Assembly (NCBI RefSeq): GCF_051020955.1
Contig: NW_027476259.1
Location: forward strand, 62,001 to 126,000
From: Megalopta genalis
Lineage: Eukaryota; Arthropoda; Insecta; Hymenoptera; Halictidae
Direction of reading: 5' to 3'
Length of the DNA: 64,000 nt
Shown here: piece after piece, positions 1-10,400 of the stretch
Layout of the letters: each line of letters starts with the position of its first letter
Numbering within the stretch: the stretch's first letter is position 1
Program-made: the position numbers and the translations under genes
The notes under the pieces: model-generated
What the model saw: the letters and a program-made list of their open reading frames with translations, nothing else
Told to the model about the DNA's origin: nothing
The model's database searches: none

Positions 1-75
1 TTTAGATTCAACTTCATGCAAAACCAACGAGTTAGCTTCAAATCCAAGCGAAACACATGATTTAGAATCAAATCA

Positions 76-543
76 ATGCGAAGTAGAAGGCTTAGCTTCA
101 AATCCAGCGAAACGAATAGTTTAGCTTCAAACACTTGTGATATACATGATATAGCTTCAAATGCAGGCGAAACAAACGAGTCAGCATCAAATCCATGCGT
201 AAAACATGATTTAGCTTCAAATGAATGCGAAGTAGAAGGCTTAGCTTCAAATGTATGTGAAACAAATGGTTCAGCTTCAAATACTTGTGATATACATGAT
301 TTAGATTCAACTTCATGCAAAACCAACGAGTTAGCTTCAAATCCAAGCGAAACACATGATTTAGAATCAAATCAATGCGAAGTAGAAGGCTTAGCTTCAA
401 ATCCATGCGAAACGAGTTATTTGTCTTCAAATACTTGTGATATCAATGATTTAGATTCATCTGCATGCGAGATAAACGAGTTGCGTTCAAATCCATGCGA
501 AACACAGGATTTATATTCAAATGAATGCGAAGTAGAAGGCTGA
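76..543 (+). other. Open frame of 155 codons in repeat DNA, not called a gene
   Basis: This is the longest plus-strand open frame, with an identical copy at 12,288-12,755. Its ATG lies out of phase with the decapeptide frame (it reads MRSRRLSFKS). It enters the LASN-type frame only because the 29-bp monomer at 92-120 has lost one base. After that it reads decapeptides such as LASNTCDIHD and LASNECEVEG until a TGA at the start of a later monomer. No signal peptide, hydrophobic segment or recognisable domain is visible. The product would be acidic and rich in Ser, Asn and Cys. Start by frameshift, stop by point change and embedding in a satellite all argue against a gene. Part of a spliced repeat-protein exon is a remote alternative. 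Confidence 0.5.
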
Positions 544-960
544 TCTTCGAATCCATGCGAATCAAACGGCTGAGCTTCAAACCCTTATGATATACATGAT
601 TTAGCTTCAAATGCAGGCGAAACGAACGAGTTAGCTTCGAATCCATGCGAAACACATGATTTAGCTTCAAATCAATGCGAAGTAGAAGGCTTAGCTTCAA
701 ATCCATGCGAAACGAGTTATTTGTCTTCAAATACTTGTGATATCAATGATTTAGATTCATCTGCATGCGAGATAAACAAGTTGGGCTCAAATCCATGCGA
801 AACACAGGATTTATATTCAAATGAATGCGAAGTAGAAGGATGATCTTCGAATCCATGCGAATCAAACGGCTTAGCTTCAAACCCTTATGATATACATGAT
901 TTAGCTTCAAATGCAGGCGAAACGAACGAGTTAGCTTCGAATCCATGCGAAACACATGAT
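361..960. repeat. 300-bp tandem duplication (two HORs per unit)
   Basis: Positions about 361-660 repeat at 661-960 with a shift of exactly 300 bp. Markers shared by both units are GAAACGAGTTATTTGTC and GATATCAATGATTTAGATTC. A few differences separate them, for example GAGTTGCG against AAGTTGGG, and GGCTGAGC against GGCTTAGC. The pair is repeated at 12,573-13,172. Confidence 0.88.
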
Positions 961-990
961 TTAGCTTCAAATCAATGCGAAGTAGAAGGC

Positions 991-1052
991 TTAGCTTCAA
1001 GTTAATGAGAAAAACATATCAATAATATTCAGATAATTGCGATATAAGTGGT
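991..1052. repeat. Most degenerate monomer pair of the array
   Basis: Two adjacent monomers here have drifted far from consensus. The first keeps TTAGCTTCAA but then reads GTTAATGAGAAAAACATATC. The second begins AATAATATTCAGATAATTGC and has lost the TTAGCTTCAAAT start. The same pair occurs at about 13,203-13,264, so the decay came before the 12-kb-spaced duplication. It is still repeat-derived, because length and phase are kept. Confidence 0.75.
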
Positions 1053-2582
1053 ATAGCTTCAAATGCAGGCGAAGCAAATGAGTTTGCTTCCAATCCATGC
1101 GAAACACATGATTTAGCTTCAAATCAATGCGAAGTAGAAGGCTTAGCTTCAAATCCAGCGAAACGAATAGTTTAGCTTCAAACACTTGTGATATAAATGA
1201 TATAGCTTCAAATGCAGGCGAAACAAACGAGTCAGCATCAAATCCATGCGTAAAACATGATTTAGCTTCAAATGAATGCGAAGTAGAAGGCTTAGCTTCA
1301 AATGTATGTGAAACAAATGGTTCAGCTTCAAATACTTGTGATATACATGATTTAGATTCAACTTCATGCAAAACCAACGAGTTAGCTTCAAATCCATGCG
1401 AAACACATGATTTAGCTTCAAATAAACGCGAATTAGGAGGCTGATCTTCGAATCCATGCGAAACAAATGGATCAGTCTCAAATACTTGTGTTATACATGA
1501 TTTACCTTCAACAGTATGCGAAACAAACGAGTTAGCTTCAAATCCTAGTGATAGACATGATTTAGCTTCAAATACTTGCGAATATCACTGATTTAGCTTC
1601 AACTGCATGCGAAACAAACGAGTTAGCTTCAAATTCATGCGAAACACATGATTTAGCTTCAAATAATCGCGAATTAGGAGGCTTATCTTCGAATCCATGC
1701 GAAACAAATGGTTTAGCTTCAATTATATGTGATATACATGATTTAGCTTCAAATGCATGCGAAACAAACGAGTTATCTTCAAATCCATGCGAAACACATG
1801 ATTTAGTATCAAATCAATGCGAAGCAGAAGGCTTAGCGGCAAATCCATGCGAAACGAATGGTTTAGCTTCAATTATATGTGATATACATGATATAGCTTC
1901 AAATGCATGCGAGACAAACGAGTCAGCTTCAAATCGATGCGAAACTCATGATTTACCTTCAAATCAATGCGAAGTAGAAGGCTTAGTTTGAAATCCATGC
2001 GAATCAAGTTCTTTAGCTTCAAATACTTATGATATACATGATTTAGCTTCAACTGATTGGGAAGCAAACGAGTTAACTTCAAATCCATTCAAAACACATG
2101 ATTTAGCATTAAGTCAACGCGAAGTAGAAGGCTTATCTTCGAATCCTTGCAAAACAAATGGTTTAGCTTCAAATACTTGGGATATACATGATTTAGATTC
2201 AACTGCATGCGAAACAAACGAGTTAGCTTCAAATCCTAGCGAATCACATGATTTAACTTCAAATAAGTGCGAAGTAGAAGGCTTAGATTCAAATCCATGC
2301 GAAATATATAATTTAACTTCAAATCAATTCGAAGTAGAAGGGTTATCTTCGAATCCATGCGAAACAAATGGTTTAGCTTCAAATACTTTTGATATACATG
2401 ATTTAGCTTCAACAGGATGGGAAACAAACGTGTTAGCTTCAAATGCATGCGAAACACATGATTTAGCTTCAAATCAATTCGAAGTAGAAGGGTTATGTTC
2501 GAATCCATGCGAAACAAATGGTTTAGCTTCAAACACCTGTGATATACATGATTTAGCTTCAACTGCATCCAAAACAAACGAG

Positions 2583-2762
2583 TTATCTTTAAATCTATGC
2601 GAAACACATGATTTAGCTCCAAATCAATGCGGAGTAGGAAGTTTAGCTTCAAATCCAAGCGAAAGACATGATTTAGCTCCAAATCAATGCGAAGTGGAAG
2701 GCTTAGCTTCAAATCCGTGCGAAACACGTGATTTATCTTCGAATCAATGCGAAGTAGAAGTC
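2583..2762. repeat. 60-bp A-B dimer tract
   Basis: Here the five-monomer order is replaced by three A-B pairs in a row: A at 2,583, 2,643 and 2,703; B at 2,613, 2,673 and 2,733. The plus-strand decapeptides alternate between ETHD, ERHD or ETRD endings and GVGS, EVEG or EVEV endings. Related tracts occur at about 3,089-3,268, 5,314-5,493, 5,820-5,999, 14,947-15,126, 15,453-15,632 and 39,042-39,221, always inside copies of the 2,731-bp unit. Confidence 0.85.
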
Positions 2763-3594
2763 TTATTTTGAAATCCGTGCGAATCAAATGGTTTAGCTTC
2801 AAATAATTGTGGTATACATGATTTAGCTTCAACTGCATTGCGAAACAAACTAGTTAGTCTCAAATCCAAACGAAACACATGATGTAGCTTCAAATCAATG
2901 CGAAGTAGAAGGCTTATCTTCAAATCCATGCGAAACAAGTGGTTCAGCTTCAAATACTTGTGATGTGCATGATTTAGTTTCAAATGCATGCGAAACAAAG
3001 GAGTTAGCTTGAAATCCAGGCGAAACACATGTTTAGCTTCAAATATTTGTGATATACAGGATTACGCTTCAAATGCATGCGACACGAGTTAGCTTCAAAT
3101 CCAAGCGAAGCACATGATTTAGCTTCAAATCAATGCGGAGTAGGAAGTTTAGCTTCAAATCCAAGTGAAAGACATGATTTAGCTCCAAATCAATGCGAAG
3201 TGGAAGGCTTAGCTTCAAATCCGTGCGAAACACGTGATTTATCTTCGAATCAATGCGAAGTAGAAGTCTTATTTTGAAATCCGTGCGAATCAAATGGTTT
3301 AGCTGCAAATAATTGTGATATACATGATTTAGCTTCAACTGCATTGCGAAACAAACTAGTTAGTGTTAAAACCAAGCCAAACACGTGATGTAGCTTCAAA
3401 TCAATGCGAAGTAGAGGGCTTATCTTCTAATCCATGCGAAACAAGTGGTTCAGCTTCAAATACTTGTGATGTGCATGATTTAGTTTCAAATGCAAGCGAA
3501 ACGAACGAGTTAGCTTCAACTCCATGCGAAACAAATGATTTAGCTTCAAATACTTGCTTGATACATGATTTAGCTTCAATTGCAAGCGAAACAA
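2583..3594. repeat. 506-bp tandem duplication inside the 2,731-bp unit
   Basis: Positions about 2,583-2,985 match about 3,089-3,491 at a shift of 506 bp, with scattered differences such as TTAGCTTC against TTAGCTGC and GTCTCAAATCC against GTGTTAAAACC. The duplication is present in the copies at 5.3-6.3 kb and 14.9-15.9 kb. The copy at 39.0-39.5 kb has a single unit that starts like the first and ends like the second. Confidence 0.82.
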
Positions 3595-4472
3595 ACGAGT
3601 TAGCTTGAAAACCAAGCGAAACACATAATTTAGCTCCAAATCAATGCGAAGTTGAAGGCTTATTTTGAAATCCTTGCGAATCAAATAGTTTAGCTTCAAA
3701 TAATTGTGATATACATGATTTAGCTTCAACTGCATTGCGAAACAAACTAGTTAGTTTCAAATCCAAGCGAAACACATGATTTAGCTTCAAATCAATGCGA
3801 AGTAGAAGGCTTAGCTTCAAATCCATGCGAATCAAATGGTTTAGCTTCAGATTCTTACGATATACATGATTTAGATTCAACAGCATGCGAAACAAACGAG
3901 TTAGCTTCAACTCCATGCGCAATACATAATTTAGCTTCAACTCAATGCGAAGTAGAAGGGTTATCTTCGAATTCCAAGCGAAACAAATGGTGTAGCTTCA
4001 AATACCTGTGATATACATGATTTAACATCAAATGCAGGCGAAGAAAACGAGTTAGCTAGAAATCCAAGCGAAACACATGATTTAGCTTCAAATCAATGCG
4101 AAGAAGAAGGCTTATTTTGAAATCCATGCGTATCAAATGGTTTAGCTTCAAATAATTGTGATATACATGATTTAGCTTCAACTGCATTGCGAAACAAACT
4201 AGTTAGTCTCAAATCCAAGCGAAACACATGATGTAGCTTCAAATTAATGCGAAGTAGAAGGCTTATCTTCAAATCCATGCGAAACAAGTGGTTCAGCTTC
4301 AAATACTTGTGATGTACATGATTTAGTTTCAAATGCAAGCGAAACGAACGAGTTAGCTTGAAATCCAAGCGAAACACATGATTTAGCTTCAAATCAATGC
4401 GAAGTAGAAGGCTTATTTTGAAGTCCATGCGAATCAAATGGTTTAGCTTCAAATAATTGTGATATACATGAT

Positions 4473-4503
4473 TTAGCTTCAATTGCATTGCGAAACAAAC
4501 TAG
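4473..4503. repeat. Example of the 31-bp E monomer (+1 base)
   Basis: This E-type monomer reads GCATTGCGAAACAAACTAG where the standard form has GCATGCGAAACAAACGAG, so it is 31 bp long. The extra T shifts every reading frame by one. It also creates an ATG on the minus strand, which is why many minus-strand open frames begin MQLKLNHVYH. The same variant recurs dozens of times (for example around 3,740, 7,220, 16,850, 20,160, 24,070 and 55,320), so the indel has been spread by amplification. Confidence 0.9.
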
Positions 4504-4690
4504 TTAGTCTCAAATCCAAGCGAAACACATGATGTAGCTTCAAATCAATGCGAAGTAGAAGGCTTATCTTCAAATCCATTCGAAACAAGTGGTTCTGCTT
4601 CAAATACTTGTGATGTGCATGATTCAGCTTCAACTGCATGCGAAACAAACGAGTTAGCTTCAAATCCATGCGAAACACATGATTTAGCTT

Positions 4691-7425
4691 CAAATCAATG
4701 CGAAGTAGAAGGCTTAGTTTGAAATCCATGCGAATCAAGTTCTTTAGCTTCAAATACTTATGATATACATGATTTAGCTTCAACTGATTGGGAAGCAAAC
4801 GAGTTAACTTCAAATCCATTCAAAACACATGATTTAGCATTAAGTCAACGCGAAGTAGAAGGCTTATCTTCGAATCCTTGCAAAACAAATGGTTTAGCTT
4901 CAAATACTTGGGATATACATGATTTAGATTCAACTGCATGCGAAACAAACGAGTTAGCTTCAAATCCTAGCGAATCACATGATTTAACTTCAAATAAGTG
5001 CGAAGTAGAAGGCTTAGATTCAAATCCATGCGAAATATATAATTTAACTTCAAATCAATTCGAAGTAGAAGGGTTATCTTCGAATCCATGCGAAACAAAT
5101 GGTTTAGCTTCAAATACTTTTGATATACATGATTTAGCTTCAACAGGATGGGAAACAAACGTGTTAGCTTCAAATGCATGCGAAACACATGATTTAGCTT
5201 CAAATCAATTCGAAGTAGAAGGGTTATGTTCGAATCCATGCGAAACAAATGGTTTAGCTTCAAACACCTGTGATATACATGATTTAGCTTCAACTGCATC
5301 CAAAACAAACGAGTTATCTTTAAATCTATGCGAAACACATGATTTAGCTCCAAATCAATGCGGAGTAGGAAGTTTAGCTTCAAATCCAAGCGAAAGACAT
5401 GATTTAGCTCCAAATCAATGCGAAGTGGAAGGCTTAGCTTCAAATCCGTGCGAAACACGTGATTTATCTTCGAATCAATGCGAAGTAGAAGTCTTATTTT
5501 GAAATCCGTGCGAATCAAATGGTTTAGCTTCAAATAATTGTGGTATACATGATTTAGCTTCAACTGCATTGCGAAACAAACTAGTTAGTCTCAAATCCAA
5601 ACGAAACACATGATGTAGCTTCAAATCAATGCGAAGTAGAAGGCTTATCTTCAAATCCATGCGAAACAAGTGGTTCAGCTTCAAATACTTGTGATGTGCA
5701 TGATTTAGTTTCAAATGCATGCGAAACAAAGGAGTTAGCTTGAAATCCAGGCGAAACACATGTTTAGCTTCAAATATTTGTGATATACAGGATTACGCTT
5801 CAAATGCATGCGACACGAGTTAGCTTCAAATCCAAGCGAAGCACATGATTTAGCTTCAAATCAATGCGGAGTAGGAAGTTTAGCTTCAAATCCAAGTGAA
5901 AGACATGATTTAGCTCCAAATCAATGCGAAGTGGAAGGCTTAGCTTCAAATCCGTGCGAAACACGTGATTTATCTTCGAATCAATGCGAAGTAGAAGTCT
6001 TATTTTGAAATCCGTGCGAATCAAATGGTTTAGCTGCAAATAATTGTGATATACATGATTTAGCTTCAACTGCATTGCGAAACAAACTAGTTAGTGTTAA
6101 AACCAAGCCAAACACGTGATGTAGCTTCAAATCAATGCGAAGTAGAGGGCTTATCTTCTAATCCATGCGAAACAAGTGGTTCAGCTTCAAATACTTGTGA
6201 TGTGCATGATTTAGTTTCAAATGCAAGCGAAACGAACGAGTTAGCTTCAACTCCATGCGAAACAAATGATTTAGCTTCAAATACTTGCTTGATACATGAT
6301 TTAGCTTCAATTGCAAGCGAAACAAACGAGTTAGCTTGAAAACCAAGCGAAACACATAATTTAGCTCCAAATCAATGCGAAGTTGAAGGCTTATTTTGAA
6401 ATCCTTGCGAATCAAATAGTTTAGCTTCAAATAATTGTGATATACATGATTTAGCTTCAACTGCATTGCGAAACAAACTAGTTAGTTTCAAATCCAAGCG
6501 AAACACATGATTTAGCTTCAAATCAATGCGAAGTAGAAGGCTTAGCTTCAAATCCATGCGAATCAAATGGTTTAGCTTCAGATTCTTACGATATACATGA
6601 TTTAGATTCAACAGCATGCGAAACAAACGAGTTAGCTTCAACTCCATGCGCAATACATAATTTAGCTTCAACTCAATGCGAAGTAGAAGGGTTATCTTCG
6701 AATTCCAAGCGAAACAAATGGTGTAGCTTCAAATACCTGTGATATACATGATTTAACATCAAATGCAGGCGAAGAAAACGAGTTAGCTAGAAATCCAAGC
6801 GAAACACATGATTTAGCTTCAAATCAATGCGAAGAAGAAGGCTTATTTTGAAATCCATGCGTATCAAATGGTTTAGCTTCAAATAATTGTGATATACATG
6901 ATTTAGCTTCAACTGCATTGCGAAACAAACTAGTTAGTCTCAAATCCAAGCGAAACACATGATGTAGCTTCAAATTAATGCGAAGTAGAAGGCTTATCTT
7001 CAAATCCATGCGAAACAAGTGGTTCAGCTTCAAATACTTGTGATGTACATGATTTAGTTTCAAATGCAAGCGAAACGAACGAGTTAGCTTGAAATCCAAG
7101 CGAAACACATGATTTAGCTTCAAATCAATGCGAAGTAGAAGGCTTATTTTGAAGTCCATGCGAATCAAATGGTTTAGCTTCAAATAATTGTGATATACAT
7201 GATTTAGCTTCAATTGCATTGCGAAACAAACTAGTTAGTCTCAAATCCAAGCGAAACACATGATGTAGCTTCAAATCAATGCGAAGTAGAAGGCTTATCT
7301 TCAAATCCATTCGAAACAAGTGGTTCTGCTTCAAATACTTGTGATGTGCATGATTCAGCTTCAACTGCATGCGAAACAAACGAGTTAGCTTCAAATCCAT
7401 GCGAAACACATGATTTAGCTTCAAA
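4691..7425. repeat. 2,731-bp tandem unit, copy 2
   Basis: This is the second copy of the unit at 1,956-4,690. Open frames across the two copies translate identically over most of their length, for example 2,236-2,838 and 4,967-5,569, so the duplication looks recent. The match ends at about 7,435, where GAAGTAGAAGGC becomes GAAATAGATGGA. The 4,303-7,425 part is repeated once more at 13,936-17,058. Confidence 0.88.
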
Positions 7426-7534
7426 TCAATGCGAAATAGATGGATTATCTTCGTATCCATCCGAAACAAATGGTTTAACTTCAAACACTTGTGATATACA
7501 TGATGTAGCTTCAACAGCATGCGAAGCAAACGAG
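7385..7534. repeat. Representative 150-bp higher-order repeat (A-B-C-D-E)
   Basis: This is a clean example of the five-monomer unit: A at 7,385-7,414, B at 7,415-7,444, C at 7,445-7,474, D at 7,475-7,504 and E at 7,505-7,534, each exactly 30 bp. Read on the plus strand the consensus monomers give LASNPCETHD, LASNQCEVEG, LASNPCETNG, LASNTCDIHD and LASTACETNE. Each monomer has a Cys (or its replacement) at residue 6 and usually Asn at residue 4. The consensus HOR has about 37% GC, and type D is the most AT-rich monomer. Confidence 0.93.
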
Positions 7535-8479
7535 TTATCTTCAAATCCAAGCGAAACACATGATTTATCTTCAAATCAATGCTAAGTAGAAAGCTTAGCT
7601 TCAAATCCATGGGAATCAAATGGTTTAGCTTCAAATACTTGTGATACACTTGATTTAGCTTCAACTGCATGCGAAACAAACGAGTTAGCTTCAAATCCAT
7701 GCGAAACAAATGACTTAGCATCAAATCAATGCGAAGTAGAAGGCTGACCTTCGAATCCATGCGAAGCAAATGGTTTAGCTTCAAATACTTGTGATATAAA
7801 TGATTTAGTTTCAACAGCATGCGAAACAAACGAGATAGCTTCGAATCCATGCGAAATAAATGGTTTAACTTCAAATACTTGTGATATACATGATTTAGCT
7901 TCAACAGCATGCGAAGCAAATGAGTTATCTTCATATCCAAACGAAACACATGATTTATCTTCAAATCAATGCTAAGTAGAAAGCTTAGCTTCAAATCCAT
8001 GGGAATAAAATGGTTTAGCTTCAAATACTTGTGATATACATGATTTAGCTTCAACTGCTAGCGAAAAAACGAATCAGCTTCAAATCCAAGCGAAACACAT
8101 GATTTAGCCTCAAATCAATGCGAAGTAGAAGGCTTAGCTTCGAATAAATGCGAAGCAAATTGTTTAGCCTCAAATACTTGTGATACACTTGATTTAGCTT
8201 CAACAGCATGCGAAGCAAACGAGTTAGCATCAAATCCACGTGAAACACATGATTTAGCTTCAAATCAATGCGAATTAGAAGGGTTATCTTGGAATCCATG
8301 CGAAACAAATGGTTTAGCTTCAAATACTTGTGATATACATGATTTAGCTTCAACACCATGCGAAACAATCGAGTTAGCTTCAAATCCATGCGAAACAGAT
8401 GATTTAGCTTCAAATCAATGCGAAGTAGAAGGCTGATCTTCGAATCCATGCGTAACAAATGGTTTACCTGCAAATACTT

Positions 8480-9916
8480 GTGATATACATGATTTAGCTT
8501 CAACAGCATGCGAAACAAACGAGATAGCTTCAAATCCATGCGAAACAGATGATTTAGCTTCAAATCAATGCGAAGTAGAAGGCTGATCTTCGAATCCATG
8601 CGTAACAAATGGTTTACCTGCAAATACTTGTGATATACATGATTTAGCTTCAACAGCATGCGAAACAAACGAGTTAGCTTCAAATCCATGCGAAACACAT
8701 GATTTAGATTCAAATCAATGCGAATTAGAAGGGTTATCTTGGAATCCATGCGAAACGTATGATATAGCTTCATATACTTGTGATATACATGATTTAGATT
8801 CAACAGCATGCGTAACAAACGAGTTAGCTTCAAATCCATGCGAAACACATGATTTAGCATCAAATCAATGCGAAGTAGAAGGCTGATCTTCGAATCCATG
8901 CGAAGCAAATGGTTTAGCTTCAAATACTTGTGATATACATGATTTAGCTTCAACAACATGCGAAACAAATGAGTTATATTCAAATCCAAGCGAAACACAT
9001 GATTTATCTTCAAATCTATGCGAATTAGGAGGGTTATCTTGGAATCCATGCGAAACGTATGATATAGCTTCAAATACTTGTGATATACATGATTTAGCTT
9101 CAACAGCATGCGAAACAAACGAGTTAGCTTCAAAACCAAGCGAAACACATGATTTAGCCTCAAATCAATGCGAAGTAGAAGGCTTAGCTTTCGAATAAAT
9201 GCGAAAGAAATGGTTCAGCTTCAAATACTTATGATATATATGATTTAGCTTCAACAGCATGCGAAACAAACGAGATAGCTTCAAATCCATGCGAAACAGA
9301 TGATTTAGCTTCAAATCAATGCGAAGTAGAAGGCTGATCTTCGAATCCATGCGTAACAAATGGTTTACCTGCAAATACTTGTGATATACATGATTTAGCT
9401 TCAACAGCATGCGAAACAAACGAGTTAGCTTCAAATCCATGCGAAACACATGATTTAGATTCAAATCAATGCGAATTAGAAGGGTTATCTTGGAATCCAT
9501 GCGAAACGTATGATATAGCTTCATATACTTGTGATATACATGATTTAGATTCAACAGCATGCGTAACAAACGAGTTAGCTTCAAATCCATGCGAAACACA
9601 TGATTTAGCATCAAATCAATGCGAAGTAGAAGGCTGATCTTCGAATCCATGCGAAGCAAATGGTTTAGCTTCAAATACTTGTGATATACATGATTTAGCT
9701 TCAACAACATGCGAAACAAATGAGTTATATTCAAATCCAAGCGAAACACATGATTTATCTTCAAATCTATGCGAATTAGGAGGGTTATCTTGGAATCCAT
9801 GCGAAACGTATGATATAGCTTCAAATACTTGTGATATACATGATTTAGCTTCAACAGCATGCGAAACAAACGAGTTAGCTTCAAAACCAAGCGAAACACA
9901 TGATTTAGCCTCAAAT
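8480..9916. repeat. 751-bp tandem duplication (five HORs plus one base)
   Basis: Positions about 8,480-9,165 match 9,231-9,916 with very few differences at a shift of 751 bp. Shared rare markers include GAAACGTATGATATAGC, GGTTTACCTGCAAATAC and GAGTTATATTCAAATCC. The extra base is the T inserted at about 9,190. A 150-bp repeat-within-repeat is also visible at about 8,399-8,548 and 8,549-8,640. Confidence 0.88.
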
Positions 9917-10400
9917 CAATGTGAAGTAGGAGGCTTATCTTCGAATCCATGCGAAGCAAATTGTTTAGCTTCAAATACTTGTGATACACTTGATTTAGCT
10001 TCAACAGCATGCGAAATAAACGAGTTAGCTTCAAAACCATGCGAAACACATGATTTAGCTTCAAATCTATGCGGAGTAGGTGGCTTATCTTCGATTCCAT
10101 GCGATACAAATGGTTTAGCTTCAAATAATTGTGATATACATGATTTAGCTTCAACAGCATGCGAAACAAACGAGTTAGATCCAAATCCATGCGAAACACA
10201 TGATTTAGCTTCAAATCAATGCGAAGAAGAAGGGTTATCTTCGAATCCATGCGAAACGAATAGTTTAGCTTCATACACTTGTGATATACGTGATTTACAT
10301 TCAACAGCAAGAGAAACAAACGAGTTAGCATCAAATCCATGCGACACACATGATTTAGATTCAAATCAATGCGAAGTAGAAGGCTTAGCTTCAAATCCAA

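Larger units (their letters stand above)
1..1955. repeat. Mixed HOR block, left edge, duplicated at 12.2 kb
   Basis: This block contains standard HORs plus several odd monomers. One is a 29-bp C-type monomer at 92-120 (CCAGCG in place of CCATGCG). There are also 31-bp monomers ending CGAATATCACTGAT. Positions 1-1,860 match 12,213-13,923 almost exactly, apart from a 149-bp segment present only here (about 1,141-1,290). Positions about 1,580-2,090 also match about 32,070-32,580 and 59,690-60,200. No gene is seen. Confidence 0.85.
1956..4690. repeat. 2,731-bp tandem unit, copy 1
   Basis: This segment matches 4,691-7,425 at a shift of 2,731 bp with near identity over its full length. 2,731 bp is 91 monomers plus one net extra base. 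The unit includes an A-B dimer tract (2,583-2,762), a 506-bp internal duplication (about 2,583-3,594) and several 31-bp E monomers that contain ACTAGT. The left limit is where CGATGCGAAACTCATG (about 1,934) stops matching the second copy. No gene is called. Confidence 0.88.
7126..10400 (-). other. Most regular block: three adjoining long open frames, repeat-derived
   Basis: Three minus-strand open frames lie end to end: 9,165-10,400 (411 codons), 8,051-9,163 (370) and 7,125-8,054 (309). They share the theme LNHVYHKYLK / LNHLFRMDSK / LLLRIDLK. Between the first two is a single inserted T (GCTTTCGAAT, about 9,188-9,197). Between the second and third is a one-base loss (GCTAGCGAAAAAACG, about 8,058). 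Without these two indels the frame would run about 1,090 codons. The peptide would be basic, rich in Leu, Lys, Asn and His, with no signal sequence or known fold. The plus strand of this block has repeated stops (GGCTGATCTTCG, GCTAAGTAG). The simplest reading is a monomer that happens to lack stops in this frame, in a region with few length variants. A decayed repeat-protein gene is the alternative. Confidence 0.45.

Noticed and set aside
76..543. Plus-strand Cys-rich decapeptide frames as secreted or cell-surface repeat proteins
   Set aside because: No signal peptide or anchor is seen, the ATG is out of phase, and the frame is entered by a one-base loss. Plus-strand frames are mostly under 160 codons and are cut by TGA or TAA variants.
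4473..4503. ACTAGT and GCATGC palindromes as protein-binding sites
   Set aside because: They are six-base palindromes that follow from the monomer sequence and recur by amplification. No longer dyad or spacing beyond the repeat period supports a binding site.
8051..10400. Minus-strand frames of 370 and 411 codons as real protein genes
   Set aside because: They consist only of the repeat decapeptide, start and stop at repeat variants or indels, have no recognisable domain and no unique flanking sequence. Comparable frames appear wherever length variants are sparse.
7126..10400. Leucine-rich repeat protein from the LKLNH pattern
   Set aside because: The period is 10 residues rather than 20-29, and the LxxLxLxxN spacing is not met. 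The Leu, Lys and Asn follow from the complement of TTAGCTTCAAAT.
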